Assembly (NCBI GenBank): GCA_019454865.1 | Contig: JACFNJ010000073.1 | Span: 1-10,817, forward strand | Origin: Bacteroidia bacterium | GTDB taxonomy: Bacteria > Bacteroidota > Bacteroidia > UKL13-3 | Length of the DNA stretch: 10,817 nucleotides | Reading direction: 5' to 3' | In this document: one piece after another, positions 4,898 to 10,817 of the stretch | How the letters are laid out: each line of letters begins with the position of its first letter | How positions within the stretch are numbered: the stretch's first letter is position 1 | Translations under genes and position numbers: made by a program | The notes under the pieces: model-generated | What the model saw: the letters and a program-made list of their open reading frames with translations, nothing else | Told to the model about the DNA's origin: nothing | The model's database searches: none

Positions 4898-7087
4898 ATG
4901 GCAAATATTACTAAACAAACATTTCCGGTTACAGGGCTAAGTTGTGCAGCATGTGCTGTTAGTGTGGAGTCGATGTTAAAATCATTGCCAAATGTTAAAG
5001 ATGCAATTGTAAGTTATGCTACTAAGGAGGCAATTGTTACCTATGATAGTAACGCAAATGTACAAACATTTAAAACTGCAATTCAAGAAATAGGATATGA
5101 TTTGTTGCTTCCTACATCTGTTGACATAAAAGAAGAAATTGAAGAAAAAGAATATAAGACAATAAAACAACGTGCTATTTACAGTTTGTTGTTTTCATTG
5201 CCGGTAATGGTGTTGGGTATGTTTTATATGCATTTGCCTTACAGTAATTATATTCAATTGATACTTACAATACCAATATTGTTACTATGGGGAAGGCATT
5301 TTTATATACGTGCATGGCAGCAAGCCAAACATGGGTTGGCAAATATGGATACATTGGTTGCTATAAGTACTGCTACAGCATTTTTGTTTAGTTTATTTAA
5401 TACATTTTTTCCGCAATATTGGAGTAGTAAAGGACTTGAAGCACATGTGTATTATGAAGCAGCCTCAATTATAATTGCATTTGTGAGTTTGGGTAAGTGG
5501 ATGGAAGAACGCGCAAAAAGCAATACATCCAGTGCGCTAAAAAAGTTAGTTGGGTTGCAAGCAAAAGAAGTTATAGTTTACAAAAAATCGGTAGAAGTAT
5601 TAACACCTATTGCTGCTGTACAGGTAGGAGATAGCATACTAGTAAAACCCGGAGAAAAAATTGCAGTAGATGGAATTGTGGAAAACGGAAACTCCTACAT
5701 TGATGAAAGCATGATTTCCGGAGAGCCAACTCCTGTAAATAAAAAAGAAAAAGACAAGGTGTATGCCGGCACAATAAACGGTAAAAGCACATTGGTATAT
5801 AAAGCTGTAAAAGTAGGGGAGCAAACACTACTATCACAAATTATAAAAACAGTGAAACAGGCACAAGCATCAAAAGCACCGGTACAAAAATTAGTAGATA
5901 AAATTTCGGGAATATTTGTACCGATTGTGATTGGTATTGCAACATTAACTTTCGTAATATGGTTAATGTTGGGTAATGAAAATGCATTTACACATGCTTT
6001 ATTGGCAGCGGTTACGGTATTGGTAATAGCTTGCCCCTGTGCGCTTGGATTAGCAACTCCAACAGCAATAATGGTGGGTGTAGGTAAAGGTGCAATGCAT
6101 CAAATATTAATAAAGGATGCACAAAGTTTAGAGCTTGCACACAAAATAGATACCGTAGTATTGGATAAAACAGGGACAATTACCGAAGGTAAACCGGCCG
6201 TATTAGACGAATGGAAATCAGAAAACTTTACAAATGCCGATGCCGATGCTATTAATGCAATTGAAAAATTGTCGGAACATCCGTTAGCAGAGGCACTAAT
6301 CAAGCATCTTAACTTGGATAGTTATGTAAATGTTTCAAACTTTATGAGTAAAACCGGTAAAGGCGTATCCGCTGAAGTAGGAGGGATAACCTATCGAATA
6401 GGTAATAAAGGTTTGATGAATGAAAATGGAATTGCAACATCTACTGTATCCAATTTAAATTTGTGGATAGGCAAGGCTTACACAATTATTTATGTAAGTA
6501 GAGATAATGAACTAATAGCCATATATGCAGTTGCTGATAAAGTAAAAGAGGGCTCTAAACAAGCCATAAGTGAGCTTACAAATAATGGAATTTCGATATA
6601 TATGCTTACCGGAGATAATGCAGATGCGGCAAATGCAATAGCTAAGGAAGTAGGTATTACCGCAGTACATGCAGAACTTTTACCATCAGACAAATCCGCA
6701 ATAATAAAACAGTTACAAAAAGAAAATAGAGTAGTAGCAATGGTTGGTGATGGCATAAACGATAGTGAAGCATTAGCAATAGCCGATGTAGGAATAGCAA
6801 TGGGAAAAGGAAGTGATATAGCAATGGATGTTGCTGAAATTACAATTACAAACTCAGATTTACGTGTATTGCCCAAAGCAATTAAATTATCTGCTAAAAC
6901 CATACGTGTAATAAAGCAAAATTTGTTTTGGGCTTTTGTGTATAATGTAATAGGAATACCTTTAGCTGCCGGAATATTATATCCGATTAATGGATTTTTG
7001 CTTACTCCAATGTTGGCTTCTGCAGCAATGGCTCTTAGCTCAGTATCCGTTGTTACTAATAGTTTACGACTAAATTCAAAACTTTAA
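4898..7087 (+). CDS. copA: Cu(+)-exporting P1B-type ATPase CopA
   Basis: A 729-residue inner-membrane P-type ATPase that exports monovalent copper at the cost of ATP. Domains in order: one N-terminal HMA domain with GLSCAAC (C16, C19); membrane segments near residues 92-200; the actuator domain with SGEPTPV (274-280); the metal-site CPC (C379-P380-C381) in a membrane helix; the phosphorylation motif DKTGT with D423; the HP signature of the nucleotide domain (H461-P462, SEHPLAEA); TGDN (571-574); GDGIND (617-622); and two last helices carrying YN (682-683) and MALSS (711-715). CPC with YN and MxxSS is the Cu(+) (P1B-1) signature, which argues against zinc, cadmium or lead pumps. The length is normal for a one-HMA CopA. 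The loop after GDGIND reads SEAL rather than the commoner APAL. Its neighbours, a CxxC regulator and a CxxC chaperone, fit copper detoxification. Confidence 0.96.
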   Translation: MANITKQTFPVTGLSCAACAVSVESMLKSLPNVKDAIVSYATKEAIVTYDSNANVQTFKTAIQEIGYDLLLPTSVDIKEEIEEKEYKTIKQRAIYSLLFSLPVMVLGMFYMHLPYSNYIQLILTIPILLLWGRHFYIRAWQQAKHGLANMDTLVAISTATAFLFSLFNTFFPQYWSSKGLEAHVYYEAASIIIAFVSLGKWMEERAKSNTSSALKKLVGLQAKEVIVYKKSVEVLTPIAAVQVGDSILVKPGEKIAVDGIVENGNSYIDESMISGEPTPVNKKEKDKVYAGTINGKSTLVYKAVKVGEQTLLSQIIKTVKQAQASKAPVQKLVDKISGIFVPIVIGIATLTFVIWLMLGNENAFTHALLAAVTVLVIACPCALGLATPTAIMVGVGKGAMHQILIKDAQSLELAHKIDTVVLDKTGTITEGKPAVLDEWKSENFTNADADAINAIEKLSEHPLAEALIKHLNLDSYVNVSNFMSKTGKGVSAEVGGITYRIGNKGLMNENGIATSTVSNLNLWIGKAYTIIYVSRDNELIAIYAVADKVKEGSKQAISELTNNGISIYMLTGDNADAANAIAKEVGITAVHAELLPSDKSAIIKQLQKENRVVAMVGDGINDSEALAIADVGIAMGKGSDIAMDVAEITITNSDLRVLPKAIKLSAKTIRVIKQNLFWAFVYNVIGIPLAAGILYPINGFLLTPMLASAAMALSSVSVVTNSLRLNSKL

Positions 7088-7130
7088 TAAATTAAAATAC
7101 CAATCAAAAAAAACTTTAAAGATAAATAAA

Positions 7131-7346
7131 ATGACAACAAGTAATTTCAAAACAAATATTAAATGTGGTGGCTGTATTGCCACTGTTACTCCATTTTTAA
7201 ACGCGATACCTGAGATAAAAAAATGGGAAGTAAATACAGCAGATGCTAATAAAATACTTACAGTAGAATACGATTTGATAGATGCTTCAAAAATAATAGA
7301 AGCTGTAACTAAAGCCGGATACGAAATATCTGAAATAAAAGGTTAG
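7131..7346 (+). CDS. Small heavy-metal-associated (CopZ-like) domain protein
   Basis: A 71-residue protein consisting of a single HMA domain: strand FKTNIKCGGC with metal-binding C12 and C15, helix IATVTPFLNAIP, strands WEVNTADANKILTVEY, and the end helix/strand ASKIIEAVTKAGYEISEI. The first-position Met of the usual MxCxxC loop is replaced by Ile (IKCGGC). It follows copA by 43 bp on the same strand with no terminator between, so it is probably co-transcribed and would carry Cu(+) in the cytoplasm to the CopA N-terminal domain. Alternatives are a copper buffer or a carrier for another soft metal. I do not give a gene name because the CGGC form is less typical of characterised CopZ. Confidence 0.85.
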   Translation: MTTSNFKTNIKCGGCIATVTPFLNAIPEIKKWEVNTADANKILTVEYDLIDASKIIEAVTKAGYEISEIKG

Positions 7347-7378
7347 CCTTAAACTATTACTATACCTAATTGTAATTT

Positions 7379-7933
7379 TTACATACGAGGATTCCACTCA
7401 ATTTCATTTCCTCCGTTATCGTGAACAATTTTGCGAGATAACATAAACAGGTAGTCGCTTAGGCGATTTAGGTAACGGTAAATGATAGGAGGGACTTCTT
7501 CTTCGTTTGCAAGATGCACTACTATTCGTTCGGCTCTTCGGCAAATACAGCGTGCAACGTGGCAATGTGATGCAATGCTATTTCCTCCGGGTAAAATAAA
7601 TTTTTTAAGCATAGGAAGCGTTGCATCCATTTTATCCATTTCCGTTTCTAATAGTTCAATATCCGATTCAAATAAATCAGGAACTTTCATTTTTGATTTT
7701 ATAGGGTCGCTGGCTAACTCACTGCCAATAGTAAATAATCGATCTTGAATTTCGCGTAAAGTATTGCAATAAGGTGCATTGTTTAGTCCGTCAATTATTA
7801 CTCCCAAATAACTGTTTAGCTCATCAACGGTGCCATAACTTTCAATTCGTATGTGATGCTTTGGAACACGTACACCTCCAATTAAGGAGGTTTCGCCTTT
7901 GTCTCCGGTTTTAGTATATATTTTAAATGTCAT
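7379..7933 (-). CDS. pduO: PduO-type cob(I)alamin adenosyltransferase
   Basis: A 184-residue cytoplasmic enzyme that moves the adenosyl group of ATP to cob(I)alamin, making adenosylcobalamin for enzymes such as methylmalonyl-CoA mutase. Family motifs are YTKTGDKGETSLIGG (6-20, the ATP-binding N-terminus), RIESYGTVDELNSYLG (29-44, with D37), LPGGN (114-118), CRRAER (131-136) and YLNRLSDYLFMLSR (154-167, with N156), all in the expected order for the all-helical PduO fold. The length is normal for the stand-alone form. It is transcribed towards the copper cluster, with only 32 bp between the two stops and no convincing terminator there. No other B12 gene is in the window. A perfect TACTTTTG box lies 29 bp upstream of the start. 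Confidence 0.94.
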   Translation of the reverse strand: MTFKIYTKTGDKGETSLIGGVRVPKHHIRIESYGTVDELNSYLGVIIDGLNNAPYCNTLREIQDRLFTIGSELASDPIKSKMKVPDLFESDIELLETEMDKMDATLPMLKKFILPGGNSIASHCHVARCICRRAERIVVHLANEEEVPPIIYRYLNRLSDYLFMLSRKIVHDNGGNEIEWNPRM

Positions 7934-7962
7934 GTGCTTTTTATTAATTAAATTAATGGTAT

Positions 7963-7970
7963 CAAAAGTA
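7963..7970 (-). promoter_or_regulatory. Candidate -7 box of the adenosyltransferase gene
   Basis: TACTTTTG on the minus strand matches TAnnTTTG exactly and would give a leader of about 20 bases. No -33 TTTG is found at the usual distance; a hairpin occupies that place. No B12 riboswitch-like sequence is visible upstream. Confidence 0.4.
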
Positions 7971-7989
7971 AAAAACGATTTCGTTTTTT
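7970..7989. repeat. A6-CGA-TT-TCG-T6 hairpin
   Basis: AAAAAACGATTTCGTTTTTT is a perfect 20-bp inverted repeat. It looks like a weak bidirectional terminator (only two G-C pairs) and could stop read-through from the restriction-modification gene, whose stop lies about 275 bp upstream on the minus strand. It also sits directly behind the adenosyltransferase -7 box. Confidence 0.45.
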
Positions 7990-8188
7990 GTTGATTTTTA
8001 TTTTATTGAAAACAAGCATTGTTCTTTGTAAGAAGCAGTAACAAATGTTGCAAAATAAGAACACACTTTCAACTTTATAATTAGGGTATTGACTTGCTTT
8101 TAATCGTGCGTGTTCGAGGGAATTTTCATTCTGTCTTGTGCTGAAGTAGGGCTTACGGATAGTGATTGAAAATACTGAAACTTATTTT

Positions 8189-8221
8189 ATACGTTTAAAT
8201 AGTATTTTTTATTAAACGTAT
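8189..8221. repeat. 10-bp inverted repeat downstream of the restriction-modification gene
   Basis: ATACGTTTAA (8189-8198) and TTAAACGTAT (8212-8221) are perfect arms around 13 bases. On the plus strand the right arm is followed by a T-run (TTTTTAAATTTTT), which resembles a terminator for plus-strand transcription, yet no plus-strand gene precedes it. On the minus strand there is no T-run. Its purpose is unclear. Confidence 0.45.
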
Positions 8222-8263
8222 TTTTAAATTTTTATGCTTCTAACTTTAATTGATTTTTCAGTT

Positions 8264-10714
8264 TTATTTTAAAAATTCGTATTTATATATTTTCGGTTCA
8301 ATTTTTTCAGCAAGTAGTTTAAGTTTTTCTCTAAGATTGCCTATTAACTGCATATAAGTTTCGTCAGTACTTTTATTGTTCATTTTACCTTTTTCGTTTC
8401 TTCCCTGAAAATACTCGCGAATATCGTATAATGAAGCATTGACATTGCAGTTGGGTTGTGAGTGATAATATTTCCAAAGTTCACGACCTGCATAAAAAAT
8501 AGCAATAGCTTCGGGTGAGAACTTTAAGGGCGTTTTGTTGCCATATTGTGGTTCAGGTTCAAATAACAAATTAATGAAAACAGCAGATTTTTGTGGAGGT
8601 TTTGGTTTGCCGTTAATAAAATCTGTCATAAAGCTACTTTCAAATTTTTCTCTTGCATTTACTTCATATTCTGTAAATGGAATCCAGTGGTTGGTGCCAA
8701 ATTTTGAAGATACATTGTTTGAATTATCGAAAATTGCAAATACTAAACAATCATTTTGAAATTCAAAGTCTTTATATAAGGCTTTTGTAGGGGTTAATAA
8801 AACGTCTTTATTATTTATCCAGTTAGTTTCTATAGTTTGTCTAACTGCTAAATATATTGACATTTCAATTAAATTGGAACTAGAAATTTTAGCTACCATC
8901 CCTTTTTTTACATAACTATCTGTTGGTTTATTTGTGAAAAAAGTATTGTTATTGCTTTGCATACTTGGACCAACAATTATCATGTAACCTATAGGATTAT
9001 CTGAATATATATAAAATGATGATCGCCATTCTGCGATAGTTTTTTTATTTGTTATTGAAAATGATTTTTGTTTCTTACTTATCCGTATTGCCCTATCTTT
9101 ATCTTCTTCAAAAATATCCGTTGCAATCTTGGTAACTTGACTTTTTCCATCAAATTCCCAAATTAAAAAGCTAATAGGAAATTTCCCTTTAACGTTATCA
9201 AATGTGTCAGAAGGACAAATAAAACCTTTATGAAATTTTGCTAAAAAAATATTTCTAAATTTTATAAACTTGTCAGAAGTTATATATTTTGGAGTGCTAA
9301 AAATACCAAGTATAATATCAGGAAGTTCTTTAATTAGTCTTACTAGAAATTGTGCGAATAACTCATTCAATGATTCAGCGCCAACACTATTTTTGTATTT
9401 ATCAAAGATATTAGTTCCTTTTGCTACAAGTGGAATACTTTCCTCACCATATGATGACGCTTCCGCATACGGAGGGTTGATATAAACAACCAACTTTTTT
9501 CGTTTTTCGGGATTGTTTATTATTTCTTGTAATGGTTTGGGTAATTTACCAAAATCATCATTCAAAAAATCAAACTGAAAAACATGGTCGTCTAATAAGT
9601 TTGCACCGTTTTTAATACGGTCGTGCATTACTTCCACATCTTGTTTATCTAAGGTTGAAGCCCAAATGTTATACTTGTTAGTGAGTCCGGCTAATAAATT
9701 ACCGGTACCTGCAGCACAATCCCAAATGTAGTATTCATCTTGCCAGTCATCGCCTAAAACATCCGTTAAGTATTTTTGTGAAAGCTCTACCCAAATTTGT
9801 GGAGTAAAAAAGCTTCCTTTGCGTTCTCTCACATCTTGCGGCACAAGCAAATCTCTTCGCTCAACAATATAATCCCAATATTCTTCTTTTGGCGGACGGT
9901 CGTATTTATTCCAAAACTGTGAGTGTGCCACTTGCTTGTCGGAAAAGTCAGAACGTTTGCTGCTAAACATTCCAGCTTCATCAATTTTTCGGTCAAGTTC
10001 GTAATGGTCGTTACGGAGCAACACAAAAAGTTTTTCTTTTAGCGTGTTGTTTTCATGCGAAAGCAAATCAGCAAGATAAAAGTCTCCATCAATAATTCCG
10101 CTTTTTTTAGCAGCATCCCAATTTACGGCAATGGTTGGTTTTACTGTTTGCAACCACTTGTTGTATATAACCATAAAATTGTTTTTGTCAATTTTGGTTT
10201 TAGTAAAACCGAATTTACCAACAATGAAATTTTTCTTTATAAAGTTTTTTAGTTCTTTGTCGTCATTCAGGTAATTAAATAGCAATGCTTTGCTATCAAT
10301 GGTTGTTTTTACTTTTTCGTAAATGCGTTTAAATTCTTTGGTTTCGTGGTTTGATGGGGTAACATTCCAATTAAAATCGTTAACATAAAAAACCTCATGA
10401 ATTTCGTTGTATGGTACAAAAGCAATTTTTTCGCCATCAAAAGCACCAAGCATTGCCGGTGGTAAAAATTTATCAAATGTTCTTGCTTTGCCAATAGTTA
10501 AAATTAGTTGAACAATAGATTTGTAGATATCCGATGATCCCTTTTTGGCTTCAGCCCAAAGCAGTGATTCCTGCTCAAAAAGCTCGGTTTGGCTTTGGTA
10601 CATGCAAACACAAAAATCTACATTACCAATTATTTTAGTACAATCGTATTTCCAAAAATATTCTTGTGCTATTTTGTTTTTAAGCTCTTCTTCTCTAATG
10701 TTAGGGTACTTCAT
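8264..10714 (-). CDS. Single-chain restriction-modification enzyme (type IIG-like): PD-(D/E)xK nuclease plus N6-adenine methyltransferase
   Basis: An 816-residue protein. Near the N-terminus D33, then E55-A-K57 in LLWAEAKKG and Q69 in the following helix (SIVQLILTIGKAR) fit a PD-(D/E)xK nuclease core. Residues about 270-420 hold a gamma-order amino-methyltransferase: FFTPQIW (302-308, motif X region), WDCAAGTGN (331-339, S-adenosylmethionine motif I), D356 and D382 (following acidic residues), and NPPY (413-416, motif IV, adenine-N6). Residues about 560-816 have no motif I know and probably include the target-recognition domain. One chain holding both activities is the type IIG plan, which needs no separate specificity subunit; none is seen here. 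It would methylate host sites and cut unmodified incoming DNA. The ATG at 10714 directly precedes the conserved-looking helix. An alternative is a methyltransferase with a degenerate nuclease part, or a type I/ISP-like enzyme. No frameshift is seen. Confidence 0.85.
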   Translation of the reverse strand: MKYPNIREEELKNKIAQEYFWKYDCTKIIGNVDFCVCMYQSQTELFEQESLLWAEAKKGSSDIYKSIVQLILTIGKARTFDKFLPPAMLGAFDGEKIAFVPYNEIHEVFYVNDFNWNVTPSNHETKEFKRIYEKVKTTIDSKALLFNYLNDDKELKNFIKKNFIVGKFGFTKTKIDKNNFMVIYNKWLQTVKPTIAVNWDAAKKSGIIDGDFYLADLLSHENNTLKEKLFVLLRNDHYELDRKIDEAGMFSSKRSDFSDKQVAHSQFWNKYDRPPKEEYWDYIVERRDLLVPQDVRERKGSFFTPQIWVELSQKYLTDVLGDDWQDEYYIWDCAAGTGNLLAGLTNKYNIWASTLDKQDVEVMHDRIKNGANLLDDHVFQFDFLNDDFGKLPKPLQEIINNPEKRKKLVVYINPPYAEASSYGEESIPLVAKGTNIFDKYKNSVGAESLNELFAQFLVRLIKELPDIILGIFSTPKYITSDKFIKFRNIFLAKFHKGFICPSDTFDNVKGKFPISFLIWEFDGKSQVTKIATDIFEEDKDRAIRISKKQKSFSITNKKTIAEWRSSFYIYSDNPIGYMIIVGPSMQSNNNTFFTNKPTDSYVKKGMVAKISSSNLIEMSIYLAVRQTIETNWINNKDVLLTPTKALYKDFEFQNDCLVFAIFDNSNNVSSKFGTNHWIPFTEYEVNAREKFESSFMTDFINGKPKPPQKSAVFINLLFEPEPQYGNKTPLKFSPEAIAIFYAGRELWKYYHSQPNCNVNASLYDIREYFQGRNEKGKMNNKSTDETYMQLIGNLREKLKLLAEKIEPKIYKYEFLK

Positions 10715-10757
10715 TTATGCACTATTTTCGATAATTTTTTTTGTATTTCACAATATC

Positions 10758-10775
10758 TGCAAATAATAATTTGCA
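10758..10775. promoter_or_regulatory. Perfect palindrome upstream of the restriction-modification gene
   Basis: TGCAAAT-AATA-ATTTGCA has perfect 7-bp arms and lies 44 bp before the start codon at 10714. It could be an operator that limits expression of the enzyme. Alternatively, each arm may be a -7 element of divergent promoters: the plus-strand reading TAATTTGCACA matches the form found before clpP and the three-paralog operon and would serve a gene beyond the right edge. Confidence 0.4.
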
Positions 10776-10817
10776 CAACAGTATTAGTAATAAAATAGTA
10801 TTGATTGCAATTGAATA

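Larger units (their letters stand above)
7934..8263. other. 330-bp non-coding stretch between the adenosyltransferase and the restriction-modification gene
   Basis: No convincing gene is present. The stretch holds the adenosyltransferase -7 box, a hairpin at 7970-7989, an inverted repeat at 8189-8221, and a patch near 8105-8165 that is clearly richer in G and C than its surroundings. On the minus strand one frame is free of stops from 8181 to 7948 (77 codons), but it has no ATG near its beginning and runs through the adenosyltransferase promoter, so I do not call it a gene. It could be a relic, a dispersed repeat or a small RNA. Confidence 0.6.

Noticed and set aside
6490..6903. 137-codon open frame on the minus strand inside copA
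   Set aside because: It is antisense to highly conserved ATPase motifs; the apparent protein (rich in Ser, Ala, Ile) is a by-product of copA codon use.
7347..7378. Possible terminator between the convergent copper and adenosyltransferase genes (ATTAC ... GTAAT then T-run)
   Set aside because: Only a 5-bp AT-rich stem with an 11-base loop; too weak to call.
8042..8072. Second adenosyltransferase promoter (TATTTTGCAACA, minus strand)
   Set aside because: No TTG at 17-23 bp upstream, and it is more than 110 bp from the start codon; probably chance in AT-rich DNA.
8110..8125. GTTCGA resembling the T-loop of a tRNA
   Set aside because: The flanks do not pair into a T-stem and there is no acceptor or anticodon arm.
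1..10817. CRISPR array, transposon ends, integrase or phage genes
   Set aside because: I saw no regularly spaced direct repeats, transposase motifs, or attachment-site duplications.

Overview
The window is AT-rich DNA from a member of the Bacteroidota; I cannot place it below phylum. Supporting signs are signal peptides ending in SQ or AQ, small outer-membrane barrel-like proteins with a C-terminal F, a ClpX of Bacteroidota type (Walker A GETGTGKT), few Shine-Dalgarno sequences, and candidate promoters close to the TTTG / TAnnTTTG type of this phylum.

Layout, left to right. (1) 1-1585, minus strand: three tandem, diverged paralogs of a small secreted or outer-membrane beta-barrel family, spaced 10 and 2 bp apart. 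They form one operon with a candidate promoter at 1604-1632. The last copy runs off the left edge. (2) 1683-3675, minus strand: clpX and clpP, the two halves of the ClpXP protease. A strong intrinsic terminator sits between them and abuts clpX. (3) 3857-7346, plus strand: a copper-handling cluster made of an SRPBCC/AHSA1 protein, a small protein joining a CxxC metal-binding domain to an AraC-type DNA-binding domain, a Cu(+)-exporting P1B-type ATPase (CopA) and a small CxxC chaperone-like protein. The likely logic is sensing by the CxxC-AraC protein, delivery by the chaperone and export by CopA; the role of the AHSA1 protein is open. (4) 7379-7933, minus strand: a PduO-type cob(I)alamin adenosyltransferase convergent with the copper cluster. 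(5) 7934-8263: a non-coding stretch with two hairpins and a patch of higher GC. (6) 8264-10714, minus strand: an 816-residue single-chain restriction-modification protein with an N-terminal PD-(D/E)xK-like nuclease and a gamma-type N6-adenine methyltransferase. A perfect 18-bp palindrome lies upstream of it.

Most of the window is ordinary core and metal-homeostasis content. The most notable items are the CxxC-AraC regulator paired with an AHSA1 gene in the copper cluster, the solitary type IIG-like restriction enzyme with its upstream palindrome, the terminator between clpP and clpX that may overlap the clpX promoter, and the tandem family of barrel proteins. I saw no CRISPR array, tRNA, rRNA, transposase or integrase.
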